60,000 nucleotides of DNA from Nematostella vectensis (Eukaryota > Cnidaria > Anthozoa > Actiniaria > Edwardsiidae): the NCBI RefSeq assembly GCF_932526225.1, contig NC_064047.1, positions 12,164,460-12,224,459 on the forward strand. The letters are read 5' to 3'. The notes below the pieces were generated by a model, which saw only the letters and a list, made by a program, of their open reading frames with translations, did not search any database and was not told where the DNA came from. The position numbers and the translations under genes are program-made. The stretch's first letter is position 1, and each line of letters starts with the position of its first letter. Of the stretch, positions 54,180-60,000 are shown piece by piece.

Positions 54180-54181
<2 letters not shown>
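53936..54181 (+). repeat. 3' pseudo-LTR of the + strand Penelope-like element
   Basis: 246 bp, direct repeat of 51,433-51,678. It ends at the start of a (TA) microsatellite. Confidence 0.9.
54039..54084 (+). ncRNA. Type I hammerhead ribozyme, 3' pseudo-LTR
   Basis: Same core and stems as the 5' copy; predicted cleavage after A54,078, exactly 2,503 bases after the 5' site. Cleavage at both sites would release a unit-length RNA. Confidence 0.88.

Positions 54182-54239
<58 letters not shown>
54182..54239. repeat. (TA)n microsatellite
   Basis: About 28 TA units between the Penelope-like 3' end and the start of the duplicated host segment; it marks the left breakpoint of that duplication. Confidence 0.95.
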
Positions 54240-54240
<1 letters not shown>

Positions 54241-54500
54241 TGTTCATTGTTTAGCGCACAGCTAGAAATACCGTTGTAAAATGTGTTTTACCACTTTATT
54301 ATTTATCTTCTGTTTGCGTTATGTCCATTAGATCGACAATCATGAGCACGTTTTGCCCTATATATCGATTGCGCACATAACCAGTCTGATTTGGTTGTAT
54401 GATGTCTGGCAGCAGCTACAATTTTCTAGTTGCTATTGTTTTTGACGCGATTTTATAGTCAACATTCAAAAGGGTTATAGGTCTCCAATTTTATAAATTG
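54240..54500 (-). mobile_element. LINE relic, RT part, copy 2
   Basis: Matches 9,941-10,285 (RT region of the Tx1/L1-like relic) but lacks an internal ~85 bp, so the FEKAFDS-like motif is lost. Cut on the left by the TA repeat. Confidence 0.75.
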
Positions 54501-54780
54501 CGCACCAAAAATTGAATGGAGATATGAGTGAAGAAAATATGTGTAAATTTTATGAAGCCAAACACAAATTAGATTTATTCGCACGACAAAAAACAAAAGG
54601 CGCGATCATTCGAAGCCGTGACAAGTGGCACAAAATGGGTGAGAAAAACACGAGATATTCTTTTAATTTAGAAAAAAGACAACATGACAGTAAGTATATT
54701 ACAAAACTGAATGATGGCAATAATAAAGAAATCACATATCAGAAAGAAATTACGAAATAAATATAAGAATTCTACAAAAA
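54501..54780 (+). mobile_element. LINE relic, inverted 5' part, copy 2
   Basis: Same inverted segment as at 10,290-10,479 (KTKGAIIRSRDKWHKM), and continuing further, with a KLNDGNNKEITYQKEITK-like stretch that fits the next part of an L1/Tx1 protein. Copy 1 lost this part by deletion. Confidence 0.75.
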
Positions 54781-56001
54781 CCTTCACACGCCATCTCAAG
54801 AAAGTGAGGGTGTGTCCACTATCTCTGTTTATTTCTTTGGCACACCCCCAGATAAAATCCCCTCCATGGGGGGGGGGGGGGGGGGAGTATGATTTTTTTT
54901 CTGGAAATACACCATATTTAATTTACCTTATAAAAATGCGAAAAGGCGCTTGCTATAAAGTACCGCCCGTATTTTAGTTTATTCGTGTTGGGCACCCTGT
55001 GTATGATGTTTTTGGCGGGAATCGAACAACCAAGTTCAAGGAAGAGAGTGGATCGTGAATCCTCGCTTCGTTGGCTTTCGTGGGCTTAATGTGTTATTTG
55101 GAGGTCGATTCCATACTTTTTAATGAAAATCGATGTGACGTAAAAGGTATGTGGTTCTGAAAACACAAAATGACCGTCAAGTAATTTGTAATAAACAAAC
55201 CTTTCGCTTATATAAAAAAACGAAGAGTACTTAATAAGTGTTGTGCACCATCTCAATCTGATTAAATAAGCTTTTATGCACCGTCCTTTAATGGATTGAA
55301 TTGAAGTTGTTCAAAATTCATTGTCTTGCAGTTGTAGATAAAAAGCTCTTTTCTTCCGTTTCCTTGTTTGCGATAGTTTTGTTTATGCGCCAAACGCATA
55401 AAAAGACGGTTGTGTTTTAAAATATATGCAATGAAACTACGGCAAGTATTCGAATTCTTTTCAGGGTTTGATTTTCTGCGCGCTCGATCGAAGGTTTGTC
55501 TACACATCTTTCGAAATTGTCTAGAATAAGATTTCTCCTCTACTATGATATTTTTGGAGAGGCTTATTACTGGATACTTTTAGTGTGTTTTTCTTGAGAG
55601 ACACGGAGGTCTGAAGGTTAGTCCTATTTTGCTGCAGGAAATAAATTATTTTTGTGCTTCTGTGAAATCTTTAAAATGGCGCATTTGCGAGTGTGATCCT
55701 CTCGCTTACAAAATCGCGTGAGTTAGAACTTTTCCATCCGGTATTATCTTGAAATAAAACAAATTTGCACACCTCCTCTCCGGCAATGTGTGGAAATGGC
55801 TTGGTCTCGGAGTTTTCTAGCTCAGCCGTTTATTTCGTAAAATGTGGCGGTCCATTCCTTGGCGTATTATATGTAGTATAGAATCTCCTAGATGGCGCCA
55901 TGCCATACATGTATTTAAATGAAGAAAAAAAATGTAAAAAAATGAAGAAAATATAAAAATACGTCATTAGTTTCTCATAAGCTGTTTAAAACATGTTGCA
56001 G
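54781..56001. other. Noncoding stretch with poly(G)
   Basis: Poly(G) of 18 at 54,868-54,885. No coding signal or recognised repeat. Upstream exons of the copy-2 membrane protein gene (signal peptide, earlier domains) were looked for here and not found. Confidence 0.45.
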
Positions 56002-56116
56002 TATTTATGACGGTGGTCTGTGTGACAAAAGAAAGAGGCCCTGCAAGAAAACAAACATATTTGGTGATGGATTCCTTGATTCAGAAAACCTGACTTGTCA
56101 CGTGACCGAATTCAAG
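56002..56116 (+). CDS. Membrane protein copy 2: VWDE-type exon a
   Basis: A 115-nt exon, phase 2 in and phase 0 out, with acceptor ATGTTGCAG and donor GTAAAT. It encodes YDGGLCDKRKRPCKKTNIFG and then FLDSENLTCHVTEF. The pattern [YD]-x-LCD-x3-RPC...[IF]-[FY]-G-x2-F-x-[DN]-x-x-LTC-[RHK] is characteristic of VWDE-like extracellular proteins. Absent from copy 1. Confidence 0.8.
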
Positions 56117-56472
56117 GTAAATGAGAATTTTTATGCACAAATAACTCACCTTAGCAGTTTGAATAAAGTTGAAATTATCCGGGTATCCGAGCTTTGCAGT
56201 GTTGCTGATTTAGAAACTTAGCTCGTATATGTATCTGTCTGCGGTTTTCAGACATGGGGTTACCAACCGTTCTTGCTTTTTTTTTTCATTTCAGGTTTTA
56301 TTTTTAAGGGGGCGTTAATTGTCAGTTATTAGCTTCTATTATATGCTTTTTCTGGACCCAAAGACACGCAATGAATGCATATGTACAGGATACACGATGG
56401 AACTTTTGCTGCTCCCGAAATGATCGGCCATGAGACTTACTGGGTGTAATATTTATTTTTACCTATATCTAG

Positions 56473-56730
56473 GTCTTTGGCGATGCATGGTCCCCAAGGT
56501 CTACTCCTCAAGAGCTGCCAGGGGGTATGTTTGATCTGTTTGGGGTCAAATGTGACCTTCCTGACCCACCAACCAAAATAGGGGACTACGACAATCCCGG
56601 GACCCCCGCGGGAGGACTGTACATTAGGATCTCCAACAACAGGATCGACGCCAGTCTGGAGAAGATGAGCTTTATTTCTTACGACTCCCTCTGCTTAAAT
56701 TGTAGCAGGAAAGGTGTTTGCGTTTTAAGG
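56473..56730 (+). CDS. Membrane protein copy 2: VWDE-type exon b
   Basis: A 258-nt exon, phase 0-0, with acceptor TATATCTAG and donor GTACGT. It encodes VFGDAWSPRSTPQELPGGMF, a Cys-Pro-x-Pro region, LYIRISNNRIDASLEKMSFI and the final CLNCSRKGVCVLR. The ending is an Ig-like/IPT-type strand pattern (ISVSNDG, YDS-x-C-x-x-CS) followed by the Cys module of the next exon. Absent from copy 1. Confidence 0.85.
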
Positions 56731-56927
56731 GTACGTTTGCTAAGAATTCTTTTGATGCTATATAAACTAGAGAACTCCTGAAAATTATATGATTGATAAT
56801 TGCCTATGTTTGTATACCTATACACTAGTGTTGTAATAACGTATTTTGATAGCGCTATTCAAGTAAGATGATATCGCTAATGAAACACGGTTTTGCGGGT
56901 AACCAACGATCACCTTTTTTTTTATAG

Positions 56928-57042
56928 AACGATTTGTGTATGATAAATGGACACTGCTTTGCACCTGAACAGCCTAGCCCAAGGGACTGGTGTAAGCAAT
57001 GCATGCCAGAGACTGACCAATTTGATTGGATTCGGCGGAAAG
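56928..57042 (+). CDS. Membrane protein copy 2: Cys-rich exon
   Basis: Same 115-nt exon as 10,634-10,748 (phase 0 to 1), with a few substitutions (Ser to Leu before the first Cys). CMINGHCF and CKQCMPE are kept. Confidence 0.85.
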
Positions 57043-57461
57043 GTACTGTCGCGCCAGTTCAAACATTCTATGACTTTTGGTATAAGGAACTTCAAGCAAT
57101 CTTGACAACTCATTGTTCCAATTCATATTTAATCTCGCGCTTGCGATTAGCCAATCATGAAATAGTTACAAAAAATAGTTACAAAAAATGCGTCTCCACA
57201 AAAATGCTTCACAAAGTCAGCAAACGACGGGAAAACAAAGTTGAGTTTCAGAAGTTTACAGTCACTTTGTCCACAAACCGTGTCGTCCACAACCAACTCG
57301 TCCACAAATTGAGTCAATTCGTCCACAAGTAGAGTCAACTCGTCCACAAAAATAGAGTCAATTCGTCTACACATAGTTTTCACAAAAATTTAGCCTAGTA
57401 GCATAAGTGTTTCATATAAAAACGTCTAACTGTCTAGATGTGAATTTGGCAAGCAATTATA

Positions 57462-58757
57462 CAGTGGCGGACCTAGGGGTGGTGACGGGGGTGACATGGC
57501 TTGTTGGGCGAAAAAATAAAATAAAATAAAAATCCCTAAGGCATAGCACTTTTTAACAACATTGTTTAACCCTAAAAGATAGCACATTGCGTGTGCTCTA
57601 AGCAATTAAAGCCTGGTTTCCATATAGTCGCTCGCGTCGCGACTGTCGCCATCTAAAAATGTGTCCGACGACGGCGCCGATCATATGGAAACGCTCTGTT
57701 GGGCGACGGCTGCGATAGCTGCGACAAGAAACGGCACTGTCGCGGAAATAGAAAAAAATCTCGGTAGGGTGAAAAAAATCTCGGGTGTAGTTGCGACAGC
57801 GGCGATAGTTCATATTTTTAATGGAAACCAATATCTTTACTAGTCGCGACGGTAGCTACAAAAATGTGTCCCAGAGCTCATTGTGTACGTTTCTATCATG
57901 TCCCAGAATTCCTTTTATCACAACAAATAGCGTCTGGCTGGGCGAAGAGGTGAACACCGTCTTGTTCATAGAAGAGACGTACAGAAATACAACTGCCTTT
58001 ACAAAAAAAAAGCATAAAAAATAGGCGACAAGTTTAACCAGTGCATGTGAAGTTCAAAAACATAAGAAGGCTTCGGGCGTTATTTGAAAAAAAGTCAAAA
58101 TCGATCACTTCTGGATCTTCGAAATCTTCTTTGTCTTCTACGCCGTAACAGGGCATAGAGAAGAAGATAGCTGGCTTGAAGCAAGAGTCGCTCATTACTA
58201 GCCGCTATTTTGTCTCGATTTACGCGCCAATCGGGCGACGGCGGCGATTATATGGAAACGGGTAAATCGCTCACATCGCTCCAAACATATTTTTTGTGTC
58301 AGCACGTTTTTCGACGACGGTGGCGACAGTCGCGATACGAGCGATTATACAAAAACAAGCCTTAAGATGCGCCTAATTTTTTTTCTATTTAAATATCAAT
58401 CTAGAATTTTTTTAATGTCAGACTTTGTGAACTTCCTTTAGAAAACATATGCACTCGTATATATAGCCACCCGCTAGACGGTACACCAAAAACTGGAAAT
58501 CGACTCTGCCAAATTTTCGTCTTTAATAAGACAGTTTGGGCTTTTTTATTCCACACGCTAGACGGAGTGCAACCGGCAAATTCATTCTCGCACATAGTAG
58601 AGTGGATAAGCAAATTTATCAACATGCCCTAGTGGCAAAGCTTTAGCAACAGCGATACAATAATCCCCGGCTAAAAATGAGATTGACTTGACCAACTACC
58701 GCGCCCAGGAGGGGAGCAGAAAGGTCCCCCCCTTTCTAAATCCTAGATCCGCCACTG
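57462..58757. mobile_element. TIR DNA transposon, non-autonomous, 1,296 bp
   Basis: Terminal repeats CAGTGGCGGACCTAGG and CCTAGATCCGCCACTG (16 bp, one mismatch), flanked on both sides by TA, a probable TA target duplication. No transposase frame. Inside are GGCGACGG/ATGGAAACG palindromic arcs (57,611-58,360). It is nested in the intron between the Cys-rich and cadherin-like exons; copy 1 has the left TIR only. Confidence 0.8.
58492..58560 (-). repeat. Short dispersed repeat, copy with target-site duplication
   Basis: Starts ACACCAAAAACTGGAAATCG and ends GGGCTTTTTTATTC. It is flanked by CCGCTAGACGG and CACGCTAGACGG (about 12-bp duplication). The corresponding position in copy 1 (about 12,110) has a single CCGCTAGACGG and no insertion: an empty site. 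Confidence 0.85.
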
Positions 58758-59369
58758 TAATATGAACCCTTTCCAAACAGCTTAGGTTATAGTGCTACCT
58801 AAAAGGGTAGAGATGGAACTCGTGTTGCAGAAAAAAGCGTAAAATGTTTTTAAGATTAAAGAAGAAACAAAAAAAAAGACCCGCACGAACAACAATGTTG
58901 TTTTACCATTAGCTACTATGAACTTGTTTTCTAACCCTATGGTGTCTGATATTACACAAGCGTACTTCAATTTCATATAAGAATAATACTATTGTTTGTA
59001 TATTCGTTGCAAATTTTGACTTTTGCCGATTTGACTTGTAGTTCGTAGTCAGGAATAAAAAGATGTCTTTCTCTTCTTTTTTTCCCTACACTGACATCAC
59101 TGCATTAACTTAAAAAGCTTGAGCTCATATTCTCATATTACAAGCAAAAAAAACACAGTATTTTTACATAGGTTATCGTCACCTATACAAAAGATTTGCA
59201 AGAATGTGTATGAAGACTGCCCAATTCAAACTAGAAATTCCAGAACAAAAGCAATTTTTTTTATGTATGACATAAATAGAAAATTATATAACCCTCAGTT
59301 AGAAGAAATTTTGTTTTATTATTTAAAACTAAAATGATTAGATTACTAATTGTTCAAATATTTTTTCAG

Positions 59370-59783
59370 TGAACTACCCTCCAAACTTTACCTCTCCGTC
59401 TGTTTGGTTCGCTCTCGTTGGCGAAAATCTGTCGCTTCAACTTAAGGCAACTGACCCTGAAAACCGTACAATAAACTACAGGATCACTAGCACGGATGCG
59501 CAAGGTTACACGTTCACACCAAACGGGCAGCTGAACTACACCATGACGTCTACAGACAACAAGACGTTCACATTCGTAGCGACAGATGAGTGCAATGCTA
59601 ACGATACAACCGCGATTACCCTTATGGCGCAATTTTGCCCATGCCAAAACGGAGGTACATGCTATCCCCATCCCTACTACCCTAGGGGGTCTGGCCAGTA
59701 CGAATGCGCGTGCCCGAAAGGATTCAATGGAAGTCGCTGCGAAATGAACATTGATGAATGCCAGTCGAATCTTTGTGTCAACG
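59370..59783 (+). CDS. Membrane protein copy 2: cadherin-like plus EGF exon
   Basis: Same 414 nt and phases as 12,919-13,332. Amino acid changes are few (for example TSTDNK for TSADNK, EMNIDE for EINIDE); frame and splice sites are intact. Confidence 0.9.
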
Positions 59784-59907
59784 GTAAGTGTATGATGATG
59801 AAATCAGATTGGTAGCAAGACACTCACCTAGTACCGCCTTTTGTTCATCTCTACATATGATCAGCTTACGAGCTTTTTTAATCTCTTTTAACATCACTTC
59901 ACTTTAG

Positions 59908-60000
59908 GTTCCTGTGTCGATGGTGTCGCCGGCTACACTTGTAAGTGCGATGCTGGATTCAAGGGTCGACTTTGCGATGTGAAAATCTCGAACTGCTCTG
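59908..60000 (+). CDS. Membrane protein copy 2: EGF exon, partial at window end
   Basis: Matches 14,462-14,554 (GSCVDGVAGYTCKC). Acceptor CACTTTAG. It continues beyond the window. Confidence 0.85.

Overview
This is a eukaryotic genomic window. Genes are split by GT-AG introns, the background is AT-rich, and the sequence is crowded with retroelement relics, MITE-like repeats and minisatellites. The host proteins (an extracellular EGF/SEA membrane protein of the coral mucin-like or VWDE type, and a TRIM protein ending in a TLDc domain) and the mix of Penelope-like, BEL/Pao, Ty3/gypsy and Tx1/L1-like elements fit a cnidarian, probably an anthozoan. The taxon is an inference; no database was searched.

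Bases 1 to about 8,600 are different: clearly GC-rich, intron-free and tightly packed. This is an integrated Polinton/adintovirus-like element whose left end lies outside the window. On the + strand are a major capsid protein, a genome-packaging ATPase, two or three unrecognised virion-type proteins, two tiny membrane proteins and a retroviral-type integrase. On the - strand is a long replication gene with family-B-polymerase-like motifs, an SF1 helicase and a C-terminal HNH nuclease. Nearly every large gene is broken by frameshifts or stops, so this is a decayed copy. The polymerase-helicase-HNH module is the most unusual system in the window.

Bases 8.6-10.5 kb hold a 5'-inverted LINE relic. 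From 10.6 to 23.8 kb runs a + strand gene for a type I membrane protein. It has a Cys-rich VWDE-type module, a cadherin-like/EGF region and a Thr/Ser-rich stalk built from an array of 48- and 54-nt phase-1 mini-exons. A SEA domain, a membrane segment and a tyrosine-rich tail follow. The mini-exon array is arranged in ~1.5 kb higher-order repeats and mixes intact with decayed exons. Part of this locus is duplicated at 54.2-60 kb; that copy keeps two upstream VWDE-type exons that a 2.06 kb deletion removed from the first copy.

Between the two copies lie a BEL/Pao relic (25.4-29.3 kb, - strand), a Ty3/gypsy relic (29.4-30.9 kb, + strand), a Penelope-like RT fragment (about 34.0-34.5 kb) and a four-exon RING/B-box/coiled-coil/TLDc gene (34.76-41.47 kb, + strand) with a 36-copy 48-bp minisatellite in its last intron. 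Next come 51-bp and 77-bp tandem arrays (43.3-44.8 kb), noncoding local duplications (46.5-48.1 kb) and two head-to-head copies of a GIY-YIG Penelope-like element (49.3-54.2 kb). One of these copies is apparently intact, with direct pseudo-LTRs that each carry a hammerhead ribozyme.
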